Origin: Cyanobium usitatum str. Tous
Lineage (GTDB): Bacteria > Cyanobacteriota > Cyanobacteriia > PCC-6307 > Cyanobiaceae
Direction of reading: 5' to 3'
DNA: 37,123 nucleotides
NCBI RefSeq assembly: GCF_003011885.1
Contig: NZ_PXXO01000019.1
Coordinates: 1-37,123, forward strand
Part shown: positions 25,625 through 33,071 of the stretch, one piece after another
How positions within the stretch are numbered: the stretch's first letter is position 1
How the letters are laid out: each line of letters opens with the position of its first letter
Notes under the pieces: model-generated
Told to the model about the DNA's origin: nothing
The model's input: only the letters and a program-made list of their open reading frames with translations
Database searches by the model: none
Made by a program: the position numbers and the translations under genes

Positions 25625-27694
25625 ATGGTGTTAAGGCGGCTGCGAACCCTGTGGCGGCAGCTATTGCGGCTGGAGCGCCCGCGGCATTCGCCAGGGGTTT
25701 GGCGCAATCGTGATACTGCGTCAGTGCTGCTGGTGTGCGCCCTGGTGGCACTGGTATCGAGTTGGCCCTGGTTGGTGGAGCCAAACCTGCGACCCGGCAT
25801 GGAGGCGCCCTTCACTGCTAAGGCGCCGCAGGCGGCAATGGTGGTGGATAGCAACGCCCTGGAGGAGCGGCGCCAGGAGTTGGTTCCTCGCAGCACGGTG
25901 CAGGTGGTGGATGAGCAGGCCAACGGGCAGCTGCGTCAGAAATTGGAGCAGGATCTACAGGCGGTAGAGCAGCAGGCCAAATCAAACCAGCAGCGCATCG
26001 AACCGGTGGCAATCACCACCGAGGAGCGCAATTGGCTGCGGGGGGCAGGGGGCACCCAGCTCACGGCCTGGGGCCGGGAGGTGCGCCAAGCCCAGCTGCG
26101 CATGCTCAGCCAGGGACTGGCCGCTGGGGTGGCAGAAGGCCAGCTGCTGCAGGCGGCCACCCTGCAGCTCGAGCCCTTGGCACCGCTACCGCGGGGGCTG
26201 GGGGCACGGCTTTTGGCTAGCTCCCTGCAGGGCCACTCCAACCTGCGCAGTGATCCAGGCCTGAGCCAGCGACGCATCGAGGCGTTGATCACCCAGCAGG
26301 GGATCCCCACGATCAAGGTGCAGCAGGGAGATCTGATTACCCGTCAGGGCGACACGATCAGCCCCCAGGCCTTTGACGTTCTCGATTACTTCGGCCTGGT
26401 GAACCGGCGGCCGCGGCCCCTGGCCTGGCTTGGTCACTCCCTAGAGGCGCTGGCCATGGCTGGCGTGCTGGTGCTGGTGCTGCGCCGCTGGCGGGCCTGC
26501 CTGGAACCGCGGCAAGCGCTGCTGGCCCTGGGGGCCCTGCTGGTGGTGCAGGGTTTTGCGCTGTGGCTGGGGCCGCTGGCGAGTCCGCTGGTGCTGCTGG
26601 TGCCCCCGGCGCTGCTGCTAGCCCAAGGCCTGGGCACCCCCTGCGGCTTGGCCTGGCTGGCGGCAGCCAGCTTCCTGTGGCCGATGCCGATCACGGCCCT
26701 GATGGCAGTGAGGCTGCTGGTGGCGGCAGCGGTGGGCAGCGTGGCGGCCCTGGCGGCCGGACGACAGCGCAGCCGGGCCGAACTACTGCAACTGGCGGTG
26801 CTGCTGCCCGGCGCGGGGCTGCTGCTGCAGTGGCTAGTGCTGCAATCGCGGCTGCAGGGGCCGGGAGCGGTGGCCAGGGTGGACCTCGTAAGCGAAGCCC
26901 TGCTGCTGGGCGGGCTGCTGATGGCGGGCCTGCTGCTGGCGCCCCTGGTTGAAACCTTCTTTGGCTTGGTGACGCGGGCGCGGTTGATGGAGCTGGCCGA
27001 CCTGCAAAGGCCCCTGCTGCGGCGGCTCTCGGTGGAAGCACCCGGCACCTTCGAGCACACCTTGATGATCGCGGGCCTAGCGGAGGAGGGGGCGCGGGCC
27101 ATCCAGGCCGATATCGATCTGGTGCGCACGGGGGCGCTCTATCACGACGTGGGCAAGCTGCACGGCCCCCAATGGTTTATCGAGAACCAGGGCGAGGGCG
27201 CCAACCCCCACGACAGCCTTGACGACCCCTTCGCCAGCGCCGCCATCCTGCAGGCGCATGTGGATGAGGGGTTGAAGCTGGCCCGCCGCTACCGGCTGCC
27301 GCGCCCCCTGGCCGACTTCATCCCAGAGCACCAGGGCACCTTGAAGATGGGCTACTTCCTGCACCATGCCCGCGAACGGGATCCGGGCGTTGCCGAGGAG
27401 CGCTTCCGCTATCGGGGGCCCACGCCCCGCAGCCGGGAGACGGCGATCTTGATGCTGGCCGATGGCTGCGAAGCAGCCCTGCGCTCCCTGCCGCCCGGCA
27501 CTAGCGAAAGCGAGGCTCGCCAGATGGTGCGCCGCATCATCGAAACCCGCCAGGACGACAACCAGCTAGCCGAAAGTGGCATCAGTCGGGCCGAACTGGA
27601 ACTACTGATCCGGGCCTTCGTGAGGGTGTGGCGGCGGATGCGCCACCGGCGGATCGCCTACCCGATCCCAGCCAGAAAGGGCTATAGCGCCTAG
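25625..27694 (+). CDS. 7TM-HD (PgpH-type) HDIG membrane phosphohydrolase
   Basis: 689 aa with the PgpH/YqfF layout. There is one transmembrane helix (about 34-51), a large extracytoplasmic 7TMR-HDED domain (about 55-265), several membrane helices (about 275-455) and a cytoplasmic HD domain. The HD residues are intact: His near 478 (FEHTLMIAG), the His-Asp pair near 506 ([10 protein letters not shown]), then FIPEHQGT and [10 protein letters not shown]. Relatives hydrolyse c-di-AMP, so it probably lowers that messenger. The start ATG is preceded by only a weak ribosome site (GGA). Its stop shares the palindrome CTAG with the convergent J-domain gene. Confidence 0.92.
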   Translation: MVLRRLRTLWRQLLRLERPRHSPGVWRNRDTASVLLVCALVALVSSWPWLVEPNLRPGMEAPFTAKAPQAAMVVDSNALEERRQELVPRSTVQVVDEQANGQLRQKLEQDLQAVEQQAKSNQQRIEPVAITTEERNWLRGAGGTQLTAWGREVRQAQLRMLSQGLAAGVAEGQLLQAATLQLEPLAPLPRGLGARLLASSLQGHSNLRSDPGLSQRRIEALITQQGIPTIKVQQGDLITRQGDTISPQAFDVLDYFGLVNRRPRPLAWLGHSLEALAMAGVLVLVLRRWRACLEPRQALLALGALLVVQGFALWLGPLASPLVLLVPPALLLAQGLGTPCGLAWLAAASFLWPMPITALMAVRLLVAAAVGSVAALAAGRQRSRAELLQLAVLLPGAGLLLQWLVLQSRLQGPGAVARVDLVSEALLLGGLLMAGLLLAPLVETFFGLVTRARLMELADLQRPLLRRLSVEAPGTFEHTLMIAGLAEEGARAIQADIDLVRTGALYHDVGKLHGPQWFIENQGEGANPHDSLDDPFASAAILQAHVDEGLKLARRYRLPRPLADFIPEHQGTLKMGYFLHHARERDPGVAEERFRYRGPTPRSRETAILMLADGCEAALRSLPPGTSESEARQMVRRIIETRQDDNQLAESGISRAELELLIRAFVRVWRRMRHRRIAYPIPARKGYSA

Positions 27695-28209
27695 GGCGGC
27701 TCCTCAAATTGCTGCCAGGCCTCGAGCAGGGTGTAGGCCGCCAGCTTGCGCCGCCAAACCTCTACCGCGCCGCCCTGATCCGGATGCCACTGGGGCAGGT
27801 TGCGGCGCCAGGTCGAGCGCACCAAAACCCAGGCACTACCTGGCTCGACTCCAAGCTCGGCGCAGGCCCGCTCGTAGGCATCGGCCGGGCGTTCCGGAGC
27901 CGCTGCAGCGGGAGCAGCCGGCGAAACCGGCCTGCGCAGCAAGTGCCTCCGCAGCAACGGCCTGTTTGGCCTCCTCACCAGCAGCCACAGGCCGCGCAGC
28001 AGCCCATTGGCAATCAGCAAGACACCCACCCCGGCGAAGATCGCCGGCGACCAGAGCATGCGCAGGCTGTCGTCAGCGAGCTGGGAGTTGCCCTGCCCCC
28101 CATGCTGGCTGGCACCCACCAGGATGAAGGCGGCCAGCAGCCCGCCGAGGCCAAGACTGATCAGGCCGTGCAGCAGCGATTCCAGGGCCGGCCGGATCCG
28201 GGAGCTCAT
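27691..28209 (-). CDS. Membrane-anchored J-domain protein
   Basis: 172 aa with two N-terminal transmembrane helices (about 11-33 and 54-77), then a basic/Pro-Ala linker (80-108) and a C-terminal J-like domain. HPD lies at 142-144 (PQWHPDQGG), with flanking helices AYERACAELGV and VWRRKLAAYTLLEAW. J domains stimulate DnaK ATPase, so this would recruit an Hsp70 to the membrane; the client is unknown. ATG 28209 overlaps the stop of the SemiSWEET gene (ATGA), suggesting coupled translation. Its stop overlaps the convergent 7TM-HD gene by 4 bp. Confidence 0.78.
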   Translation of the reverse strand: MSSRIRPALESLLHGLISLGLGGLLAAFILVGASQHGGQGNSQLADDSLRMLWSPAIFAGVGVLLIANGLLRGLWLLVRRPNRPLLRRHLLRRPVSPAAPAAAAPERPADAYERACAELGVEPGSAWVLVRSTWRRNLPQWHPDQGGAVEVWRRKLAAYTLLEAWQQFEEPP

Positions 28210-28493
28210 CGGCGCGGGGCGCGCAGGGACTGCAGCTTGCGCTCCAGCACGATCCCGGCCGGCACCAGGGTGACCAGGTTGGCCACGATCAAGGGGCCAT
28301 CGCCTGTGTAAAACCCGTAGATGGCCCACAGGGCAATGCCGGCGGTAAACAGGCCGTACATGCGCAGGGAGATGGCGCTGGTGTCGCCACTGCGCAGGGT
28401 CTTGAGGGCCTGGGGGAAGAAGCTCAAGGTGGTGAGCAACGCGGCCAGGTATCCAAGGCCGCGCACAGCGGGACTAACCAAAGGAACTGCCAT
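28206..28493 (-). CDS. SemiSWEET-type transporter
   Basis: 95 aa, three transmembrane helices: GLGYLAALLTTLSFFPQAL, ISLRMYGLFTAGIALWAIYG and GPLIVANLVTLVPAGIVLE. FFPQALKTLRSGDTSAIS is the SemiSWEET/PQ-loop signature with the helix-breaking proline. Such proteins work as dimers and move small sugars or related solutes across the membrane; substrate is not known here. ATG 28493. Its 3' end overlaps the J-domain gene by 4 nt. Confidence 0.88.
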   Translation of the reverse strand: MAVPLVSPAVRGLGYLAALLTTLSFFPQALKTLRSGDTSAISLRMYGLFTAGIALWAIYGFYTGDGPLIVANLVTLVPAGIVLERKLQSLRAPRR

Positions 28494-28553
28494 GGGGGTT
28501 GGGCGAGCGTGCCGTCAGCATGGGAGCTGGCACTCGATCCTGCCCCCACTCCC

Positions 28554-30065
28554 ATGACATTGCTCAGCTTCCGCGAGCTCCAGGCCCAACTGCAGCCGCA
28601 TTGGGGCAAGAGCACCGCAGCCCAGGGGCCGGATGTGGACGTGCTGATGGTGCCGTCGCTGTCGATGGACCAAAACCAGATCGACCTGGTGACCGGCGCC
28701 CACCACTACGAGGAGCGCCAGCTGTTTTCGCTGATCCGGCTGCGGGATCCGGGGGTGCGCATGGTGTACGCCACTAGCAAACCGCTGGGGGAGCTGGTGG
28801 TGGATGCGGTGCTGGAGCTGCTGCCGGGGGTGCCCACCTCCCACGCGCGGCGGCGGCTGCACCTGGTCGACACCGACGACGCCTCCAACCGGCCCCTCAC
28901 CGCCAAGCTGCTGGAACGGCCGGCCCTGCTGGGGCGCATCGCCGAGCTGCTGCGGCCGGGGCGCAGTTTCATCAACTGCTTTGTGGTGAGCGACCTGGAA
29001 CGCCAGCTCTCGGAGCGGCTGCAGGTGCCGCTGCTGGGCACCGATCCAGCCCTGGGCTACTGGGGCAGCAAGGCCGGCAGCCGCGAGCTGTTCGCCCGCT
29101 GCGGCGTGCCCCACCCGCCTGGCTCGGCCCTCACCCACAACCTCGACGACCTGTGCGAAGCCACCGCCGAGCTGTGGGAAGCCCACCCCGAGCTGCGCCA
29201 GTGCGTGGTGAAGCTCAATGAGGGCTTCAGCGGCGAGGGCAATGCCCCTTTGCCGCTCGAACCTCTGCAGCTGGCCGGGCTCAGCGGCGCTGAGCGGCGG
29301 CGGCGGTTGCGGCAGGCCCTGGAAGTGCTGCCGATGCCTGCAGCCAGCTGGAAGGAGCAGCTGGCTGTGCAGGGGGCGCTGGTGGAGGCTTGGCTGGAGG
29401 GCGGGGAGGAGCTCAGCTCACCAAGCGTGCAGGGCACGATTTATCCCGGCCCAGCCGGCCAGCCAGGCCAAGTAGAGGTGCTCTCTAGCCATGAGCAGGT
29501 GCTGGGCGGCGCCAGCGGCCAGACCTACCTGGGCTGCAGCTTCCCGGCGGCCGAGCCCTACCGGGCCGAGCTGATGCGCCACGGCCAGGCGGTGGGGGAG
29601 GCGCTAGCGGCAGAGGGAGCACTGGAGCGGTATGCGGTGGATTTCATCGCCCGGCGCTTTGGCGATCGCTGGAATCTGCAGGCGATCGAGGTGAACCTGC
29701 GCCAGGGGGGCACCACCCACCCCTACATGGCGCTGAGTGCGATCACCAGCGGCAGCCTCGATCCAGCCAGCGGGCTATATCACGCCCCCAGCGGCCCTTC
29801 CCTGCACTACAAGGCAACGGACAACCTCACGGCGCCGCACCTGCGCGGGCTGCTGCCGGTGGATCTGATCGACATCGTGGCTGAGGCGGGCCTGCACTTC
29901 GACCAGGCCCAGCTGCGCGGCAGCGTGTTTCACCTGCTGGGCTGCCTGTCGCAATACGGCAAGCTCGGCATGACCTGCATCGGCCGCAGCGCGGCAGAGG
30001 CCGAGGCCGTGTACTCCGCCACCGAAGCCGAGCTGCTGCGGGCGGCGCAGGCCCTGTGCCCCTGA
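28554..30065 (+). CDS. PGM1-related ATP-grasp peptide ligase-like protein
   Basis: About 503 aa. N-terminal region VLMVPSLSMDQNQID, YEERQLFSLIRLRDP and VVYATSKP-like sequence (here MVYATSKPLGELVVD). ATP-grasp features follow: GSKAGSRELFARCGVPHPPG, CVVKLNEGFSGEGNA (ATP-binding Lys and Gly loop), VEAWLEGGEEL and LQAIEVNLRQGGTTHPYM (metal-binding Glu/Asn). A C-terminal domain of the PGM1-C type ends the protein. The family is named from the pheganomycin peptide ligase; many cyanobacteria have one of unknown role. No partner precursor or peptide gene is recognisable next to it. ATG 28554 (MTLLSFREL) is preferred over 28509. It is divergent from the SemiSWEET gene. Confidence 0.78.
   Translation: MTLLSFRELQAQLQPHWGKSTAAQGPDVDVLMVPSLSMDQNQIDLVTGAHHYEERQLFSLIRLRDPGVRMVYATSKPLGELVVDAVLELLPGVPTSHARRRLHLVDTDDASNRPLTAKLLERPALLGRIAELLRPGRSFINCFVVSDLERQLSERLQVPLLGTDPALGYWGSKAGSRELFARCGVPHPPGSALTHNLDDLCEATAELWEAHPELRQCVVKLNEGFSGEGNAPLPLEPLQLAGLSGAERRRRLRQALEVLPMPAASWKEQLAVQGALVEAWLEGGEELSSPSVQGTIYPGPAGQPGQVEVLSSHEQVLGGASGQTYLGCSFPAAEPYRAELMRHGQAVGEALAAEGALERYAVDFIARRFGDRWNLQAIEVNLRQGGTTHPYMALSAITSGSLDPASGLYHAPSGPSLHYKATDNLTAPHLRGLLPVDLIDIVAEAGLHFDQAQLRGSVFHLLGCLSQYGKLGMTCIGRSAAEAEAVYSATEAELLRAAQALCP
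29662..29669. repeat. HIP1 octamer GCGATCGC
   Basis: Third HIP1 copy, inside the ATP-grasp gene. Confidence 0.9.
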
Positions 30066-30138
30066 GATTCTCAGCCGGCTCTCATCCGCCGGGGCAGGCA
30101 CCGGCATTGGAGCAGGGGTAATCGCCCAGGAGTACGCA

Positions 30139-30344
30139 ATGACCCACCCCACCCGAGGCAGTACTCAGGGGTTTGAACTGCCGGGGCTCACGGGCTTCAC
30201 CTTCCAGCTGGCCCTACACGGCTCGCGGATGCAGCTGGAGGCCCCCCCGGTGGGGAGGTGTGGAGCACCTGGATGGAGCCCACGCAAGACCGGCAACACG
30301 TGGCCGACCAACTCTGCCGCCAGCCCTGCTGCTGCCTGGGCTGA
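30139..30344 (+). pseudogene. Small frameshifted hypothetical gene
   Basis: From ATG 30139 the frame gives a coherent start (MTHPTRGSTQGFELPGLTGF, then FQLALHGSRMQLEAPPVG). At about 30253-30256 the coding pattern moves to another frame that continues as EVWSTWMEPTQDRQHVADQL and stops at TGA 30342-30344. Both halves have the high third-position GC of local genes, while the original frame after the switch does not. One missing G in the GTGGGG run would explain it. The joined product would be about 68 aa, of unknown function. It could be a real mutation or an assembly error. Confidence 0.45.
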
Positions 30345-30425
30345 GTGGCTTGGCTGCGTCGCCTGAAAGCATGGCTTGACAGGGGCAGTCCGATCCGGTT
30401 AGTTGGAGGGAGTTCCAGAGCACCC

Positions 30426-30614
30426 ATGCAGCGGACGGAGGCCCTCTCCATCCTTAGCCTCAAAGCCCTGCCAAACACGCGGCAGGAGCTCTACCAGGCG
30501 ATCCAGAGCAGCAGCCCCCAGCTCGACGGCTGGGGTGATCTGGAGCTGGAGGCCTACCGGCGGCTCTGGCAGTTTCTGCCGTCGGCTGAAGCGCCCCGCC
30601 GCCAGGCCGCCTGA
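30426..30614 (+). CDS. Small conserved-looking hypothetical protein
   Basis: 62 aa from ATG 30426. A helical core (EALSILSLKALPNTRQELYQ, then the SPQLDGWGDLELEAYRRLW segment) and a basic Ala/Arg tail. Codon use matches local genes. No signal peptide or recognisable domain. The frame is open upstream to 30345, but that part looks non-coding. It ends 10 bp before the lipoprotein gene and could be co-transcribed with it. Confidence 0.5.
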   Translation: MQRTEALSILSLKALPNTRQELYQAIQSSSPQLDGWGDLELEAYRRLWQFLPSAEAPRRQAA

Positions 30615-30624
30615 GGCCACTGCC

Positions 30625-31167
30625 ATGCGCCACCAGCGCTCCTCCGCCCCCTTGCTTCTGGCCGCCCTACTGGCGGTGCTGCTGGTTGCTTGCAATGGCG
30701 CCGAGCGGCAACGGCGGGAGCAGGCGGCGCGCGAGCAGGCCGCCGCCGCCCAACGCCAACCCCAGCTGGATGGCCTGGTGAGCCGCTGCCGCCAGCAACA
30801 ACCGGCGGTGCAGAAGCTTGTGCAGGAGCACGAGCGCAGCGACGCCGCGCTCACCCAGCTGAGCCAGCAGCGCTACATCCCCCTGCCCAGGCCGGCGGCG
30901 CCCGATCCGGCAGTGCTGGCCCGCTTCACCCGCGACGACCAGGAGCTGGAGCAGGAGCGCTACCAACAAGCACTGGACCGCTGGCGAGAGGCCGATGGGG
31001 CCGAGCGGCGCCGCTGGGAAGCCGGGCAGGAGGCGCGGCGCCAGGAGCTCACGGCGCGCCAGAGCGAAGCACGCCAGGCGCTCACCAAACTCGATGTGGC
31101 GGCTACAGCGGCGGCCCGCACCGCCTGGAGCCGTTGCGATCGGTCCCAGCTCTCAGCCTTCAGTTGA
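30625..31167 (+). CDS. Putative lipoprotein with coiled-coil region
   Basis: 180 aa. A signal peptide (APLLLAALLAVLLVAC) ends in a lipobox LVAC, so Cys21 or thereabouts would be lipidated. The mature part is highly charged and Gln/Arg/Ala-rich, with long predicted helices (RQRREQAAREQAAAAQRQ, QELEQERYQQALDRWREADG, RRQELTARQSEARQALTKLD). Two further cysteines (SRCRQQ and WSRCDRS) could pair. Function is unknown; it probably sits in a membrane facing the periplasm. ATG 30625. Its 3' end overlaps the convergent nucleotidyltransferase gene by 8 bp. Confidence 0.72.
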   Translation: MRHQRSSAPLLLAALLAVLLVACNGAERQRREQAAREQAAAAQRQPQLDGLVSRCRQQQPAVQKLVQEHERSDAALTQLSQQRYIPLPRPAAPDPAVLARFTRDDQELEQERYQQALDRWREADGAERRRWEAGQEARRQELTARQSEARQALTKLDVAATAAARTAWSRCDRSQLSAFS

Positions 31168-31516
31168 GCCAAAGGAGGTCGGTCTTGAGCTCTTGGGCCA
31201 TGCGGCTCGAACCGCCAAACAGCTGCTCAAGTTCGGCGGGGGTGAGCACCAAGGCATCACAGCTGAGCGGCAGACGCTCAAGCGGCCAGGAGCAGAGGCG
31301 CTGGTGCTGGGGACCATCGGCGGCTTCATCGATCAGCAGCAGATCCAGATCACTGCCCACCGAAGCGGTGCCCCGGCCATAGCTACCGAACAGGCCAACC
31401 CGCCGCAGGCTCGGCCGCAGACGGCGCTGCTCATCGGCCCAGGCGCGCACCTCCTGCAACACCGGCTCAGGCTGGGGCCAACGCAGCACAGATTGCGTCA
31501 ACGAGCGCACGGGCAT
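31160..31516 (-). CDS. MNT-type minimal nucleotidyltransferase (HEPN partner)
   Basis: 118 aa. The polymerase-beta-like signature GLFGSYGRGTASVGSDLDLL contains GSxxRG and the SDxD metal-binding pair, all intact. In HEPN/MNT (type VII) modules the MNT protein is the antitoxin and inactivates the HEPN toxin by AMP transfer; that role is inferred here from pairing. The gene follows the HEPN gene on the minus strand with a 50-nt overlap. The start is ATG 31516 (MPVRSLTQS). The frame stays open far upstream, but that part is antisense-like to the HEPN gene. Confidence 0.85.
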   Translation of the reverse strand: MPVRSLTQSVLRWPQPEPVLQEVRAWADEQRRLRPSLRRVGLFGSYGRGTASVGSDLDLLLIDEAADGPQHQRLCSWPLERLPLSCDALVLTPAELEQLFGGSSRMAQELKTDLLWLN

Positions 31517-31874
31517 GGCTGAGGGCGTCTTGGCTTTGCAGCCGGCCGAAATGATCGGTCGGCGCACCTTCTGGAAGGCTATCGGGGTAGCGGGTGGGGA
31601 TGTAAAGGGCATCGAGCACCCGAAGGCGATCCTCCAGGTCTGACACCTGGACTGAAAGAGCGGCGGCCACAGGGGGCGGCAAGTCGCGGAGGGAGCGCCC
31701 GAGGCCGTGCCCCCAGCTCTGCTGGTCGTGGTGAAGATGGAGGGCCTTGAGGGCCTTCTCCACCGCCTGGTGACAGGCGAAACAAGCCCACTCGTGATGG
31801 CCAGCATCGGCACTGAGCTGGGCCTGAGCGAGGTCGGCCTTGGCCTGATGCAACCAGTCGGCCGAGCGGTTCAT
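31467..31874 (-). CDS. HEPN-domain protein (putative toxin of HEPN/MNT pair)
   Basis: 135 aa, all-helical HEPN domain. Signature segments are ADWLHQAKADLAQAQLSA, YEWACF-type CHQAVEKALKAL (here EWACFACHQAVEKALKALHL), WGHGLGRSLRDL and a C-terminal helix SQDALSHARALVDAICAAL. The Rx4-6H ribonuclease motif of canonical HEPN toxins is not obvious, so nuclease activity is uncertain. The gene belongs to the COG2250/COG1895-like branch. ATG 31874; it is upstream of and overlaps the MNT gene. Such pairs are common in freshwater cyanobacteria. Confidence 0.8.
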   Translation of the reverse strand: MNRSADWLHQAKADLAQAQLSADAGHHEWACFACHQAVEKALKALHLHHDQQSWGHGLGRSLRDLPPPVAAALSVQVSDLEDRLRVLDALYIPTRYPDSLPEGAPTDHFGRLQSQDALSHARALVDAICAALAPA

Positions 31875-31946
31875 CGGGTGCTGTTCAACGCTCCATTCTG
31901 AGCCACCAAGCTCGCGGCCGCACGCGCCGAACGGCGCTACGTTGAA

Positions 31947-32399
31947 TTGAGCCAATGCTGTGCCTTGAGCGACACCCCCCGCCGCTCCCACCGGCCCCAA
32001 CGCCGCCAGCTGTGCTGCCCGGCCCATCCGGAGCAACGGATTGAGGGCAACGGCAAGAAGTACTTCCTGCACCTGCTCACACCCGAGCAACTCAAAGCCC
32101 GGGGAATGGCCGACAAGACCGCCAAGCTGGTGATCCAGGCCTACCCGGTGCTGGTGCTGAGCAACGAGTGGCTCGAGGAGTTGTTTTGCCCGGCGTGCGG
32201 CAGCAGCCGCTGGTGCCATGTGATCAAGCACGATCGGGTGGAGCACACGGTGCGCTGGGCGCCGCGGGATCTGTGGGAGCAGGTGGCCCATGTGGATCCG
32301 GTGGTGGCCAACCCCACGGTGAGCGAATTCACGCGACGGGAATCGAGGCGCCTCAACCAGAAACGGGCCGACGGCAAGCGGGTGTTTGACGCTGGCTGA
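31947..32399 (+). CDS. Zinc-ribbon hypothetical protein
   Basis: About 150 aa. Two clusters of likely metal ligands: CCPAHPEQ near residue 24 and CPACGSSRWCH in the middle, separated by YFLHLLTPEQLKARGM and YPVLVLSNEWLEELF. The C-terminus is basic (FTRRESRRLNQKRADGKRV), which would suit nucleic-acid binding. I do not recognise the family. The start is unclear: TTG 31947 is the first usual start in the open frame (open after 31901), and the first convincing residues are CPAHPEQRIEGNGKKYF. It is divergent from the HEPN gene by about 70 bp. Confidence 0.6.
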   Translation: MSQCCALSDTPRRSHRPQRRQLCCPAHPEQRIEGNGKKYFLHLLTPEQLKARGMADKTAKLVIQAYPVLVLSNEWLEELFCPACGSSRWCHVIKHDRVEHTVRWAPRDLWEQVAHVDPVVANPTVSEFTRRESRRLNQKRADGKRVFDAG

Positions 32400-32816
32400 A
32401 GCAGCGCAGGTCTGCTCAGGCCAGTTTCTAGATCAGCTCCAGGCGTGATGGGTTCAGGCCGTGGCGAGGATCTTGCTGCCTGCTGCAATGGCGAGCGTGC
32501 AGTCGAGATCCACCACAAACCCTCACAGCTCATGGCCGCTCTCGGTGCCGTGGTGGGGATTCTGGAATCAGGAACCCTTGCCTAACTTGATCTCGCCCTG
32601 CGCAGCTGACTGGAGCTGCCCTGACCGCAGAAGAGCACTTCACCGACCGACAAACACCGGCGGGGCGGGATCCGCCGGCTAAGCTCGTTCACGGTTGGGA
32701 CAATCAGGCGCTAACTCGCCCCAGGATCCGGCAAAGATCCCGATCCGTAATTTTCAAACTGCCATGGCGTCCTTGCGTCTTTTTGTTCCCGTACGGGACC
32801 AAGAGGGGCGCCGGTT
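32400..32816. other. Gene-free stretch before hipB with possible degraded remnant
   Basis: No full-length gene. On the minus strand two short protein-like fragments abut in different frames near 32440-32525: VVDLDCTLAIAAGSKILATA then HGLNPSRLELI ending at a TAG. They may be the decayed end of a lost gene, but I cannot name it. The last 50 bp hold the candidate hipBA operator. Confidence 0.3.
32787..32798. promoter_or_regulatory. Perfect 12-bp palindrome, candidate HipB operator
   Basis: TCCCGTACGGGA is its own reverse complement and ends 18 nt before the hipB ATG. HipB antitoxins repress their own operons by binding dyads with TCC/GGA-type arms, and the position fits autoregulation. Only one perfect copy is visible. 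Confidence 0.5.
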
Positions 32817-33071
32817 ATGACGGCAATCCATTCCGTGCATGATCTGGGGGCCGCCTTACGGGTGGCGCGCAAAACACTGCGTCTCACCCAGGCGGATCTT
32901 GCCCTGGCGGCTGGGGTGGGGTTGCGCTTTGTGGTGGAGCTGGAGGCCGGCAAACCAACAGTGCAGCTGGAGCGGGTATTGCGGGTGATCGACGCCCTGG
33001 GCGGAACCCTGCATCTGGACATAGAACGCCATCGCCAGGAAAGCCATGGCGAGGAAAGCAGTGGCCAGTGA
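32817..33071 (+). CDS. hipB: HipB-type antitoxin (Xre HTH)
   Basis: 84 aa. Xre-family HTH: VHDLGAALRVARKTLRLTQA, then DLALAAGVGLRFVVELEAGK and the helix TVQLERVLRVIDALGGTLHL, as in HipB/YddM antitoxins. It would bind the palindrome just upstream and neutralise HipA. ATG 32817. Its 3' end overlaps hipA by 26 nt, the usual arrangement for this pair. Confidence 0.9.
   Translation: MTAIHSVHDLGAALRVARKTLRLTQADLALAAGVGLRFVVELEAGKPTVQLERVLRVIDALGGTLHLDIERHRQESHGEESSGQ

Noticed and set aside
30403-30624. Upstream extension of the lipoprotein frame
   Set aside because: Would place the signal peptide and lipobox in the middle of the protein; ATG 30625 gives a normal lipoprotein start.
32461-32682. 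73-aa plus-strand ORF before hipB
   Set aside because: No domain, mixed codon use, no ribosome site; looks like chance.
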